64,000 nucleotides of DNA from Ascaris suum (lineage: Eukaryota; Nematoda; Chromadorea; Rhabditida; Ascarididae): assembly GCA_013433145.1 (NCBI GenBank), contig CM024187.1, positions 20,325,826 through 20,389,825 on the forward strand, read 5' to 3'. The notes under the pieces were generated by a model. The model saw only the letters and a list, made by a program, of their open reading frames with translations, was not told where the DNA came from and ran no database searches. The position numbers were made by a program, and so were the translations under genes. Of the stretch, positions 14,620-53,300 are shown piece by piece. Numbering within the stretch: position 1 is the stretch's first letter; every line of letters starts with the position of its first letter.

Positions 14620-16884
14620 ATATACTCAACTCCGCATTTCTACCTGCCATCATCAGCGTAGTAAACTCCGCCTAATAATTTCGATCAACTGCCCCCTTCT
14701 CCTCTCCTCCTCGTTATTTCGTTGGTTTGGCATTTTTTTTTTGTGCTTTTTCGATTCGGTGAAAAACGCTTTACGGTCTCGATTACAGTCTGTATGAGTG
14801 TGTATGCTTGTCCTTTACCGTTTTCACTACGACTTCCTTCCATGACTGGAAATAACATACTGCTTGAGCCTGGCTATGTAAGCTTAGCTCGCAAAGGCAA
14901 TACTTGAGAGTCACTACTAAACTTTGTATGGTACTTCAGTATAACCTCAGTGGCGGGAAGCACTGTTGTAGCGTGCAATAGTTGATGTGATTGCAGAATG
15001 ACCAGCCGTTATGCATGTATAAAGTAATGTATACAATAAAATGTATACAATATTCATTTGTTGTTTTCCTCATTGCAAATTCATTTTTGCAACGCATAGT
15101 TATCTCCCACTGCACGGTGTATACTGCCGTTTATCTGCATAATTCGTAAAGTGTTTGCCGTAGATGAGCTGTCTGGAAGATTTTTGGCATTGACGGATGA
15201 TAAAAGAAGAGGAAAAACTCCGCATGTTTCCTATTATATAGGAAATGTTTTTCCTTATGTAGTGAAATGACAATTTTTCTTATGCACTTCGAAGTTTTGA
15301 GCTGTTTTTTTTTCGCCTTTCAAAACCTAATCGTCAGATGTTGTGTTTTACTGCTTCTACTGAATCCTTCAATCTCATTTATACCCTTCGCTCCATGTGC
15401 TTTCGAGTGCTGTTTGCAAACTTTCTTGGCATTTGCCTCTACAAACTTCGTTGTTTTGAATTTTTTCGATCCATCAGCGTTAATCGATCATTCGAAGGTA
15501 ATGTTGAAATACTGAATGAAACTGAATGAAATATCTTCACAATGAGCTTTTTCCTGAAAATAAAACTGTAATGGGGACATGCATCTGTGCTAGTATTGGC
15601 TAAAAAGAGTCGCCGTAAAGAGTGGATGGGAATGGCGATGAACCAATTTTCACGAAACGGTATAATTATTCATTCAACAATTGTACTTTATCAACCAAAA
15701 TACTCGCTTGAACTAGATCATATCTTTATGCAAAACGGGTTACTAACCTCCATAAAATTTATTTAATTCTTTTGCCATATTTACCGAAAAAAGAAAAGTC
15801 GATAAAATTCATAAAATAAGCAGCTAATGTGCTCATAATTTAAGAGGAGAAATCTCTTACATATTGGAAAAAAAAATAGCCTAAAACATCAATACACAAT
15901 GGAAATATTATTATATGGAAAAGAAGCATTCCTTATAAGATAGCTTTATTAATGCTGTAATCGCTGAGAAGAGGAAAACTGTTCATCGGTATTGACGTTA
16001 GTCTAACTCTTTCAATTAAACTCTTAGTAGACTCTTAAATGGTAAGTAAGCTGAAGAACTGAAGTTTAAGACTGCACCAATATTTGTGATCACAACTTTT
16101 TCTGTAGAGCCTTCGCAAGTAAATATACAATTCTTGGACTCAGTGTTATTGCTCTCATTTCTCTACAATTATGTGTATAGAAATGAATTATTTACAGAAG
16201 AGAGTAAATTGTAAACGAAGGTTAATCACAGCTATAAAAGATGCTTTCCTCTTTTAATAGTTATGTTATTGTATATTGTTGGTATTTAGGAATATCAACA
16301 TACATCTTTGCAGTGCGAAAATGTAGTTGGTTTTAAGTTACTGCTACATATAACGAACACGCATAGTTCGATAGTTGTTCGTTTTACAGCAGTAATGCTT
16401 AAGCAGTAATGAATCTAAAAGAATGTATTGGACCAAGTTTCCTGATCGCTTTCTCATCAATTATTTCTATGCCGGTGATTTGCTGTCTATCGCTATTTAA
16501 AATGGGGAGCGAATTACGCTGCTGTGATTCTTTGAAGTTGTAGGTTTGATTCTTCGAAGAGACGCTATTTGTAATAGAAGATTATTTCAAACGTGGAGAT
16601 CCTCCAAAAAAAGAAAATGTTGGTTTGGTAATCCGCCGATTCTTACCTTCATACCACGTCAAATTCATGCTTTTATGAGATCTCTTGGAACAAACTGAAA
16701 GGAATGGCATCTGAAATTCCCTCGCTAATCCCTCGCCTTCATGTTGCTCGCAAAAAGCTCTAGCAAAAATTCTTCGCTAATTTAAGCGGAGCGAGGAATG
16801 CGGTTATTCTTCGTTTGCAACTCTTGCGTATGCATATAAATGTATGTACTTGTGTGTATATATAATTACACCTTATATACGCAG

Positions 16885-16886
<2 letters not shown>

Positions 16887-16975
<89 letters not shown>
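16887..16975. repeat. (TA)n microsatellite, about 89 bp
   Basis: Uninterrupted alternating TA, preceded by a degenerate stretch (GTATATATAATTACACC) that may be the decayed edge of an older array. Confidence 0.97.
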
Positions 16976-16977
<2 letters not shown>

Positions 16978-19900
16978 TGTTTTCCTTTACTTATTTGTTT
17001 ATTCACCGACGTAGTCAAATACACACGTATAAGGCTAATATATGTGCCACTGCAAATGTATTTCTCTGAATATTTTCCCCGAGAATTTTTGCAGCTTAGT
17101 CGAGGCATATTTCTCGGAAATTTATATGATGGTGGCACAAGCAGGGACGGGTCTTCGTTCCTCTTTCTATCATGCTTCTCCTCCCGCAGTCCTGGCTAAA
17201 GGGTTGCGATCCGTTACTTGCTAATTGGCTTCTCAGAATTATATCTCTGTTCACAGTTTCCTTTTCACTGATCTCTTGATGTATCATAAAAGGTTTTGAC
17301 GTAGGACCACTGCTGGATCAGCTAGCAAGTTCTTTTGATGGATAATTCCTCACTGCTTTTTAACCTCGTGCATATTCCTTGATCATAAGAAGTTGAGCGC
17401 ATGCATGAGAATAATTCACGGAATACTACTCCAAACACCACGCAGGGACTATCCACTCTCTCTATAATTTTCAGGCTGCACTTGTGGGTGCCAAAATTTT
17501 GATTCGCGAACCGGAAATTGTGATAAATGAAAGCACCTTGCACGCGCCTGAGCTCAAACTGTGTGAAACGAGCTCATGTTTGTACTGAAAATTGCAAAAA
17601 GGGCAAGGAAACTTTTATGCTCAAAAATACCTGTGGGTCCGTTCTCGTGCTTTTGCCGGTTTTTTTTTCTACTGTGCCAACAGATTTTATTAGAGGAAGA
17701 GATTTTAAGTGAAAATGTTGAAGTAAATAGCATTATAACTGTCCTTTTTGCAGTGATTACATAGTTTTCGGTTTGTGATGAGTGAATGGAGGGAGGTGAA
17801 GATTTATTTGAGATAGGTAAAGCGAGCCGAAATTGTTAAGCTCAAGCAGACGAAATGAGATGAAATTTTTGAGAAAAATAGACGAAGCAAGTTGAAAATT
17901 GTTTATGCGGAAAAAGTGTTCACAGGGAGCCGAAAAGTTACCGCGGGGAGCCAAGGAAGAAAATCATGACAGTGTGAGGTATGAAAGGGGGCAAATGCTT
18001 TGAAGAAAAGGCAAGCGAAACGAGCCGTAGTCTTTTTTTTTACTCTGTTGGTACCCTTCAAGATTCTGACCTCTGGGAGTTGCAACACCAGCCGAGCAAA
18101 AATGTGGCAAGTGAAGTGATCCAAAGTCTAATAGCTGAATGCCGCTACTGGCCGTTTCCGGTGTGTGAAGACCACAAGACAAGCCTGATAATCGATTTTG
18201 TTAGATAAGGACCACCAAGTGAGTGCTGTTACTGGCTTTTGGTAGCCGACGGCCATTAAGGAGATACAGGCTGTCGTATTTAATAATCGAAGGCTGATGG
18301 AAAATTGATTATTTCGTTGAGACCGTGTCGGTCGAGAATAAGTTAAGTGCGGAAAGAGGTTGCCGTTTTTGTGTGGAACGCGGGTGAAAATTGGCCGGAA
18401 GCTATAACTATTAAGCAAAATGTTAGAATTATTGCCGTTGACAGAAACAAAAGTCCTTGATAGGCATTAGTATTTTTCAATTGCTTGTCGGGCACTGAGC
18501 GATGCAGTACATTTCTTGTTATCATTGAAAGCGAGTGGTTTAAATGCACGATTGCAGTGGGTGCTGAATTTGTGCAACGGTCGGTGATGTGTTGCACTCA
18601 TTCGTCCGAGATTGGTCAGTTCGTCGATGCTTATTTGTTAATGCATCATCACAATGTTGTAGCCACTGATACATTGCTAAAACAGTATCAGCATTTATCC
18701 ATCCATTTGTTAGTGACGTGCATTTAGTGCAAAGAGTGCTTGGTTATTTGTAAAAGTATGATGGCGTTGGTTTTAATTAAAGGTATCCAATGCATTAAAA
18801 TTTTTATCGTTGTAAGCGAAGCCGACAGTACCACTCAGCGACACTTAAAAGTTGAAGGAAAATGATCTAATGCAACGTTTCCGAATCTCATCTCAATACC
18901 TCTAGGTCTCTTCTGGCTATCCGTCTCATCTACAGAACCATTAAACCTTTGTCCGCTGCCGCCCCCTCGCTCGTTCCTTTGGAAAACCTTCCATCCTTCC
19001 TCACGCCCCTTCCTTACGAGTCTTCTTTAGCAAGCATACAACTGGAACCACTCACCTTAAGCTTTCTGTTGTGTAAAGATAATCTGTTGAAGATAAATAA
19101 AGCAAGATAAATATCCTTCTCGCGTCCACTCCCTCACCTTTCTAAGAAGTTAAGAAGACTTAAATCTTGCATCTTATATTTTCGGGGTCTTTACGATATT
19201 ATTATGTTATTTCGAAGAGAGTCTGTGAACAGACTTGTTTTTAGGGATGCATCCCATTGCTATGGGATGGACGCATTCAGATGCTCCATCCTTCGATGCG
19301 TACTTTGTTCTGTGATGCGCAACTGGTCGCTGAATCCGTCAGCCCTCGATCACGGTGTGCTGCAGAGAGTGCATATTGGGAGAAAGTAGGACCACCGTCG
19401 ACGAAGAAGGCGGCCTTCTGGAGTCCTGAAGAAGAAGTCACGAGGCATGATTGTATTCTCAAGTTCCCTTCTTTTGTTGCTGTTTGCTTGTTTTGGTGTT
19501 CAGTACGAAAAAAAGAAACAAAAAACGCCATCTAAAATGTTATTGTTGAATATAAGTAACAACGCGCTTTTCATACAAGTTTTCATTCGCGATTTTCAGA
19601 ATACACGTTCAATGGGACCACAGTCGTCGATATCGAAATAGCGAATACGGATAATATTAGTTTCGCCCTTTTTGGGCGCCTTTTCGCCTTTTTTCCTCAA
19701 GGTTTCGCGATTTCCAACGGCACCTAGGCGTTAATACGAACTGGCTGAAGTGCTAGTAATTTGGAAAACACTATCAAAGGGTTAGGTCAAAATGTACTTT
19801 TTTGATGGCTTACTTAAAGGGCTCGATTTTCACGAAGTTTTTTGCTGATCCGTTGTTCTATGAAGTAAGCGATACAGCATATTGGAGCGGCTTCTTCCAT

Positions 19901-21908
19901 CCACATCAAATCAGCAGTCCTCATCTCTTCTGTACACCTATGATAGTGGTTATGATACTGGGTACATTCAACCTTTGAACTAGTGATCACAGCAGCTTTT
20001 AGCAATTGGTGATTCGTTACGGTAGGCGTAGAGCCCAATAACCTGACACTATAGTTGCCAAAAGTTAGTGCTGTAATATGGATTGTCTGACTTTTACCTT
20101 GAGAGAGGGTACTAGCACCGACTCTGGTTAAAAAGACATCGATATGCCTTGTCTTATCCATTGATATTTCTGATAGCTTTGAATATATTTAACAAAAAAC
20201 CTTAGGAAATCTTCCACTTTATTCTCCACCTATGGACCTATTTGCATTGATCAGAATGTCAAACATCTTTCTGTCACGTAACAAATTAGGATTTATGTAC
20301 ATGTTTTTCCTTTCCCTTTCGAAGAAAATGAATGACTTTCTTAGTGAGATGATAGCATCACATAAATAGTGCTACTAAAGTTGGAAAAGAAGGCAGCTTT
20401 GACGTTGTGCACAGACGCATGCATCAACTCAGCACTCGCATTTCAGTTCGATTGAAGGTCGCATTCTTAAGGGTTTCGGTACTCTGGGCGTACGTTTGAA
20501 AATGTCATAACCAATAAGGAGAAGGGAGTCTCCATACCATGTCCGCCAAAAAACCATTTACTATGCTATACTCTAATTATCTATAGCATAAAGTTTGAGG
20601 TTTTTCACTGTTCCACGGCGAGTGTACATTTCTCTGTTCGACGTGACAGATGTTCCATAGACCGTACACATATTCTCAAATATGTTAGGATTGGAGAGAG
20701 AATCAACCATTTCTGTCAGTTTTCCAGAAAGTTTTTGACGAAATACGACTGGAGGGCACTACGACAGCTGGAGCAAAGCAATATACCGGCAGTGGCCGTG
20801 TTACGTACAATGAGCGCCGCCACTAAAAGGTTCCGACAACGACTTGAATTGCGATACAGGTGTCGTCAACAGTACCACCGACCAACTGGGTCGACAGACA
20901 CAAAGCTGGGCGTTCTATGCAAGACGCCAATCGAAATCGGTTTGTGAAAGCAGTTTTATCCAAATATTAACATCGATCACAATCTCAAAAGCAATATTTA
21001 ATGATGCAAAACATAATAATTTCACAATGTAATATTCTGATTTCAAAACTTTTGCAGCTGAGCGGAGGTGGAAGGAAAACGAAAAAACAAACGATAAATT
21101 GTACGACGGAGTGTTATTCAAAAATGTGCCTGACGGGCAAGAAGGAGTGAGCAATTGGGAGGTGAATGTGTCCAGAGATGGCGGCTATACCTGCTGGGGC
21201 CAGATCTCAGTGAGCAGCGCATCGCTGGGACACATACAGAGCGCACAGTTCGCGCTCGGCACTCAAGCGCACCTCTCCTCGTTTCTGACGCATCTTGTGG
21301 GCCTATTCGCGACCCGCAACTCCGATCCTACGCTAGCCCACCGTCTAACTCGCGCCGAACTTCCATGATCAGTCGCTATTCGCACTCACTCGCTCCCCCA
21401 CTCGTCTCTTCACACAATTCATTTTTTGGCCACCCGTGTTTAGCGTCGACGAACAAACATCGTCGTGTGGATGTGATGTGTGAGTGTGCGCTTCCAACGC
21501 CTAACTCTTCCCGGTTGCGGACTGACTTTGACACGTCTCGTAAGTGAAACAGAAACAAAAGCAAGCTATGCGCAGGCGGGGTTTTCGAGTACGTGTACCG
21601 ACTAGAATCTTCGGAGTGGGAGGCGAGCAAGCCGAACCGCACATCCGAGAGGAGTTAGGCGCCAGAGCGAGCCGCTTGCGTTTTCAGCGACACTCATTGT
21701 TGAACAACGAGAATGTGTATTGTTGGTTAGTGCCCGCGGGGCGATGGCGTATTAAAGCATTTACGATGAGCAGAAGAAAGAGACCGCATGCGGGGTGCAT
21801 CGAGGGCGTGACGAGTGCCGCGTGTGGCAGTGCGCCGCGGTAGCCGTCGACGGGAGCGTGAGGACGCATTTCGCGATTTTGGCGGCACGCCGCCCTCGGC
21901 CCCCTGCT

Positions 21909-46996
<25,088 letters not shown>

Positions 46997-47350
46997 AAGT
47001 CGCATCGCGTCGCGAGACGTCGCGAACTGTCGCTCTCGCTAGTGGGCTCTTGTCGCGCGTCTGATATAACACGCACAGCACAGCAGCTCAACTCTTCAGC
47101 CCCCACTGTGCTCTTGTTCTCTCGCCTCGCCTCCTTCATTTTACTCTGCTTGTCTGCGCATTCTGCCGTGATCTCTTCGCCTCTCGTATACACTCTCTTC
47201 TGCCTTTCATCATTGACATACGACGCTTGTTGTGCTCGCTCCAGGACCGAGCGCGCCAATTCAAATAATCCATAGACTGATGCCGCTCGCTTGAAGCAAG
47301 ATGGATTCCCACCCACCCCCTTGAGGACCGTGCGCTAAGCACAGCCATTT
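46997..47350 (-). promoter_or_regulatory. GC-rich 5' flank and probable 5'UTR/promoter of gsa-1
   Basis: The block immediately upstream of the gsa-1 ATG (at 46994-46996) is CpG- and CT-rich compared with the surrounding DNA. Two TCGCGA palindromes at 47010-47015 and 47020-47025 are spaced 10 bp apart, one helical turn. No TATA box is obvious. Placement upstream of the first coding exon makes promoter or 5'UTR the natural reading; the transcription start is unknown. Confidence 0.45.
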
Positions 47351-50300
47351 ATACCGACATGCCGCGAACTCTTCATTTGTTGGCGTCATGCTTTGCTGCC
47401 CATCCGCCTTTATACCATGTACTGTTGGTGCAAATCACCGACACCGACAGATGCGCCACTCTTGTACGATATTCATCCGGACGGCAAAGCTCGCTCTAGC
47501 ACTTCGCGCATAGCAAGACGACGCTCCCTCCTGGACCCAAGTAGAGCTATGACCGAGACCAAATGCCCTTTCCGAAACGTCGAATATGCTGTGAACAGCT
47601 CTATGGGACAGCGTGCAGTTGGCTGGTTAACAGTTCGATGTCAGGAAGTCTGTATGACGTCTGAAGGATGTGCACAGCGAAAATTTTTATTGGGCCAGGA
47701 GCTGTAGAAGGCTGAGTCCATCCGCGTGCAATCTCGAGAAACAAGCCACCAACCCCTCTCACCGATCCCTCGTACGAACCAGTGCCACGCCGCTTACATT
47801 CCAAACCTGCACACGCATCTCCACCTCGCAGCTCTACAAATACTCAATTCTCACTGCAGCTGAACCTGCTATCCCCCTTTCGCTTGTCCATATTGTACGA
47901 CATGAAATGTCCGCCGGGTTTGTGCTAACAATGCAGAGAAGTGACAGATATGTTTTAAGTGAAATGCATACGCGTTTGCCTTTCGTACCAAATGAAGAGA
48001 GCGGGTTGCAGTAACAACCTTCTATTAAAGGATTACTTTGTAGTCAGCATTCGTTAAAGTTGGAAGGAGTTTTAGAGTTGCAGTGGATGATTTGTATCCA
48101 GGTTATGGTGGCTAGCATTTATGGACAAATTCATCGCTACTTTCACATAATTTGACTATAACTATTAAAACAAAGCCAGGTTTTTATGGCAACAAATCCC
48201 CGCTCACTGCTGAGGTACTCTTACCAAGGTATTTTTACCCCCATTTCTGCTTTCTCCCTTCCGTCATGGAATATGAGAATACCCAGAATGAAGTACAAAA
48301 AGGTAACAGATGATAAAACGAACCACGACCACCTTTTATACCTTTCCTAGGTGCGTTAAAAGATGAAAGCAGATTTTATCTCAGAACTGTTCAAATGGTG
48401 CATTTGAGTATTCTAACGTTGCAGCAACGATGGCATAAATGTGCAGAAGAATGGGTAGCAAAAAGTTCAAGGTCATCACCAAGTTTCTGGATGTTGTAAA
48501 GTACCTACGATGAGCAGCTATTAAATTGAGAGGAATCGACAGTAGAAAGAACCAACGTATCTACCGGAATACTGCTGCTTCTTGAATGGAAATTTATTAG
48601 GCGAACTTCGTGTCCGAACTCAATGGATTGACGACTCAAAACGTTACCATGGGCTATTTTGAATCGCCGGAAATTTAGGAGATCCGAAAAACGAAGACGA
48701 TGAGTTTGATAGTTATGATAGATCTTGAATGTGAGGATTGTTCGAAGAAAAAAACTTATAAACAGCATCATATTCTTCCATCCAAGCAGATTTATTTACA
48801 CCCTATTACTATATATGCTTGTTATGCATAAAGCATTTTACAAATCGTACGCATCTTTTCAAATAGTAATGATGGCAGTTGCCGCTCGCTGAACTTATAA
48901 TAAATCATTTAACATTGATAAAGTCATTCAATAGTCTAAAATAAATGAGGCGCTATTTAAAATATCCATAAGATTTGCCCATTTTGCGTTATTTCTTGAG
49001 ATTTTTTTTTTCTTTTTTGGATACCTAAGCATCAGTAAATTCAAATCTTAATAAATAAAAAGCATTTCTATTAGGTGCTGCTTTTCAAGGTATCTTTTCG
49101 TCTACTTTGATAGCTATATCTCGAACAAAATGAAATTGATGGTGTTGATCGTCAAAAAGAAATTTGTGTGTTAATTATTGATAATAGTCGTGGGTCATAT
49201 ATGATCCACAACAAAAATAAATCAAATATTCCTCCGGGAAACGATATTTTCAATTCTTTTTGCGTTTTGCAAATCGAAATCGCTATAATTTCTAGAGTTT
49301 TTGCTTCTCATAAATAGCAAATTTTATTCATATAATATATTCCATAATTTGAAATTCTATGCATTTTTTTTTAATGGGGGTTGTACTTTTTTTATTTTGA
49401 ATAAAATGCTCATAATAAAATTTTTCAAAATATTCGTTGAGAATTTACTCAGTATATTTTTAAATAATCAATCTATTTTGAGTGGAAAAGTATACAAACA
49501 TCTACATCATGCTTACTAGGAGTGAAGTTTTTCGTTGAACAGTTTTAGTGATGCAATGATTTCTTTTTTGTTTTTATCACAAAAGAATTCCGGCAATGGA
49601 TGAGTTTCGTGCAAAGAAAGACTGATTAAATTGTTAAATTCCTAGAGAATTAGTTAAGAATTTTAGACAATGAGATGGATTGTGAGGGAACACAAAGATT
49701 CAAAATAATATATTGGATCGGTTTACGCTATCTTTTAGTCGAACAATTTGTGCTATTCATTTAATTCAGATTCAGATTGAACACATTGAGCAAGACGGTC
49801 AAAACACTTCAATTTTCTCACCTTCAACTTATAAAAGCTCACGAATATATCGCAAATTTATGAGCTGCAAGAGCGAATGGGAAATATTAGATCATCTTAT
49901 TCATGATGCCAAATTCAATAGAAAGTCGAGCATTTTCAACGCAATGAAAAAAAAAAAAAAAATAAAAAATTGCTAATAAAACTAATTAAAAACATTTTTC
50001 AGCAATTCTATTGTCACTTACGATAAAACTTTTTCTTAACTATTCCTATGGGATTACTACTTTCAAATAAAGCTTTATGTGAGTTGTTTGCAAAAAATGC
50101 AAAAAGTTTTAATGGTACACAAAGTTATAAATTATTAAACCTATTGACATTCAACGAACATTTTTGGACTATTTGAAATAATCTTTTCAAAAAAAAATTC
50201 AGAAATTTAAAGCGTTCTATGGAAATAGCCAAGTATATTAATTTGTTGCGAATGTATTCTCACCTGATTGTTGCCAATAGATGGCGTACTTTACCGAATT

Positions 50301-53300
50301 CATTGCAACGTCTACGTAGAATATTCTCTTAAAAAACGAGAGGTTTAATTTTAAATTGTTTTTTAATTTATATGTATATATAGGCGCTCCTTAAGCGTTG
50401 AAAATTTATCACTACTGGGGAACTGATGTAATGACATCCAATTACAATCACTAAATTTCCTGTCAATACCTTCATTGATTTCATAGTTAAAAACGACAAA
50501 ATATGAGATATGTTAAGCGTAGATTACGGTTTAAACTACAGTTGAAACCACAGGATAGCTGTCAGGCATAACCTCGTCATAGTACACTTACCAGTATAAC
50601 TTCACAAAAGATGTAACTCGATTGCATATGATGATATTGACGAAGTTGCATTTCGTGAATTTCTATTTGTCATGCGACGATTATTTAAGACTAAAGTAGT
50701 TGGGGCCTAAACGATTTGGTTCAACCAAAAAAAAAAGCCAACCAGCATTTCATAATAATTCTCTTGTGAGGATTTCTTGCTTCAATCTGAATACGAAATC
50801 AAAGGAAACGCTTACTGCGAACTTATAAAGTAGAGAACTTATAAATTTATTCAACAGAATTTTTCTCATATCGATCTAGCCATATTTGATGATCATTCTT
50901 TTTGTGATGTTTAATGTTTGCTATTACCATTACTAGTACTGCATCATATTCGTAAAAAATAACGAATCACTTCATGGTTCATACAATTCATAGGATAATC
51001 GGTTAGTAACTATGTAAATGATATTAATAACCGAAAGATGTGATAATTTTATTGCAAAAATGTTAAAATTAACGCATTATACAGTAATTTACTGTATAAA
51101 TTTACTTTATAAGTCAAAAAATTTTATACGATTCGTTTTATACACATATATTATTTTATACGTTGAGATTATTTTGAGATTTACTAGAGAGCAGCATTTA
51201 AAAAAAACTACTCTCGAGATTTTCACTTCTGAAGCATTTTTCTTTTGGCATCATCGCCAAATCATTTGTCAATTTTCATTGCAAAAAATTTATCAACAAT
51301 TACGCTTATAGTTTCCTTATAATCAATCATATAATTTATTCAATAAGACATTTATAATGAAGAAAATTTTGAAGTTCATTTAAAAGAATTTTCAATAATG
51401 CTCATATATAATTATCATATATACTTCTATGAATTAAATATAAAATCCACAAAAATGATGTTGGATTAATCGTTCAAAAAAAAAAAAAAAAACACCTAAA
51501 AATTGCCAAAATTAAAGTTGTTTCTGATTTTTATTTTTGCTGAAACTCTTAACGATTAATAAATAAATCACAAATTTAAATCATATAAGATTTCTCAGGA
51601 TTTATTTGCATCCTGAAAGAGCATCTGAAGAGAGTTTTGTAAGTGAATATATTCCGTATAAATAGTCATCCCACAATTTGAGATTTTATTTATTTCCTTT
51701 TTTTTTTTGAAACGAAACTGTTTTAATTAGCAACCACAACAATTATTTCGAATGGTATATTTTTTGAAAAGCGAATTTCGCAACGATTGTTTGTGGCTAC
51801 GATCGTAATCGTTCGTACCTTGACGAATCATTGAAGCGCACTTCTTTTTTTGCCAATGACGTTTACGCTTAATTCGGTGCAACTTTGTTCGGAGGTGTGA
51901 GTGCGTTGATCAACGCTATCATTTTGATGAAGGTGGTTCGGTGTTTTTGTCGGGCTTTTATTTCCTCTTGTATAGGAAAAGGAAGTAAGTATAAGAAGTA
52001 AGTATTTATCGTATAGGGAAGCTTGTGTTTGAGGTCATTCAAACATTGCATGAGTTGTCATAAACGGACGTAATCTGTTAGACAAATTCAGATGTACTAG
52101 CATTGTACTGTTTTTGTTTTAACGAATGAGGTCGAAGTTCACACCTTGCTTCTGTTGTGCAGCATAATTCAATAGTATGAGCTGCATTTGCTCATCAATT
52201 GAGCGCTAACCTCTTTACTCATTACCTTTTCGCGTTTACTATTTTTACATGCAAAGTTCATGACACGCCTTATGTAGATTTTAATGCAAAAATGACAGTA
52301 ATTAGTGCGTTTCGCGAATACCTGTCGTCCTCTCTCCTTTGCCATTCTCCAACTAAGAAAATGTTTGTTGCCAAATCCTTATCGCCATCAGCAGTCGATC
52401 GGTAAAATGCAATAGTGCCGGAAGCTGTTAATCCTCATTTAGTGACCTTCGAATGCGACAAACGGCTGCCAGCACATGCACGCAGTTCTGCGACTGACAG
52501 AACCAACTAAGAGCTCATGTTTTGTAGTCTTCGCGTAAGAGAGACAGCTGACAACATCCGTTTGGCAGTTTTCAAGATTTTTACCAAGGTCTCATTTGAT
52601 ATCTTAGATGGCCGTCAAACCCATCACGTCTACCTAAGCGGCTGTCGCAGTTTTATTAGACGACAATTTTTGGGCAGCATTGATCAAGCGAAGTGCTTTA
52701 GTTTAATTTTTGACTCGCTAATTCCCTATTTCTTATCAAGCATGTTCAAAAAAAGTTATGATAACCGAAATTTTGGAAGTGTTTCGCGAATACTCGAGCA
52801 TCCAGTTCGTTTCGCCCTGTCAGATTTATGGAGCTGGTCTCAAAAATCGACAAAACTTACTGCAAGAAATCCGCCTCAGTTCGTTGAAAATGAAATAAAA
52901 TTCTCAATCCGTTTCGCTTATCTCAAGTTCAAAAGTTTCCGGCACGTGTCATTAGCTAGAAACTTTATTCAGAAGGAAGAAAGAATACGATTACGAATTT
53001 ACCTCAGCTTCTTAAAATACATTTCTTCGCATTGGAAGACCTGCAGCGATCGTGCAGAAAAACATTTCTGCTATGGAGAAGTAAGGAAGGACTCACTGAT
53101 AGACAGGAATGTGTTCATTTTGTTGAATCTTGCTTTGAAATATGTAAATATGCTTTTATTTCCTCTGTGACCCTTAGCTTGGGACTTACGAAATTCTGAA
53201 ATCTCCAACACAAAAAATTGGAAACCGGAAGTTAGATGAGCGATAAGTGGGGAGGGGAGAGAGGAACACTAGGACAGTCTATAAAACATGCACGCCGTTC

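Noticed and set aside
19668..19683. CGCCCTTTTTGGGCG hairpin
   Set aside because: A five-base stem with a T loop is too short to mean anything alone in a eukaryotic spacer.
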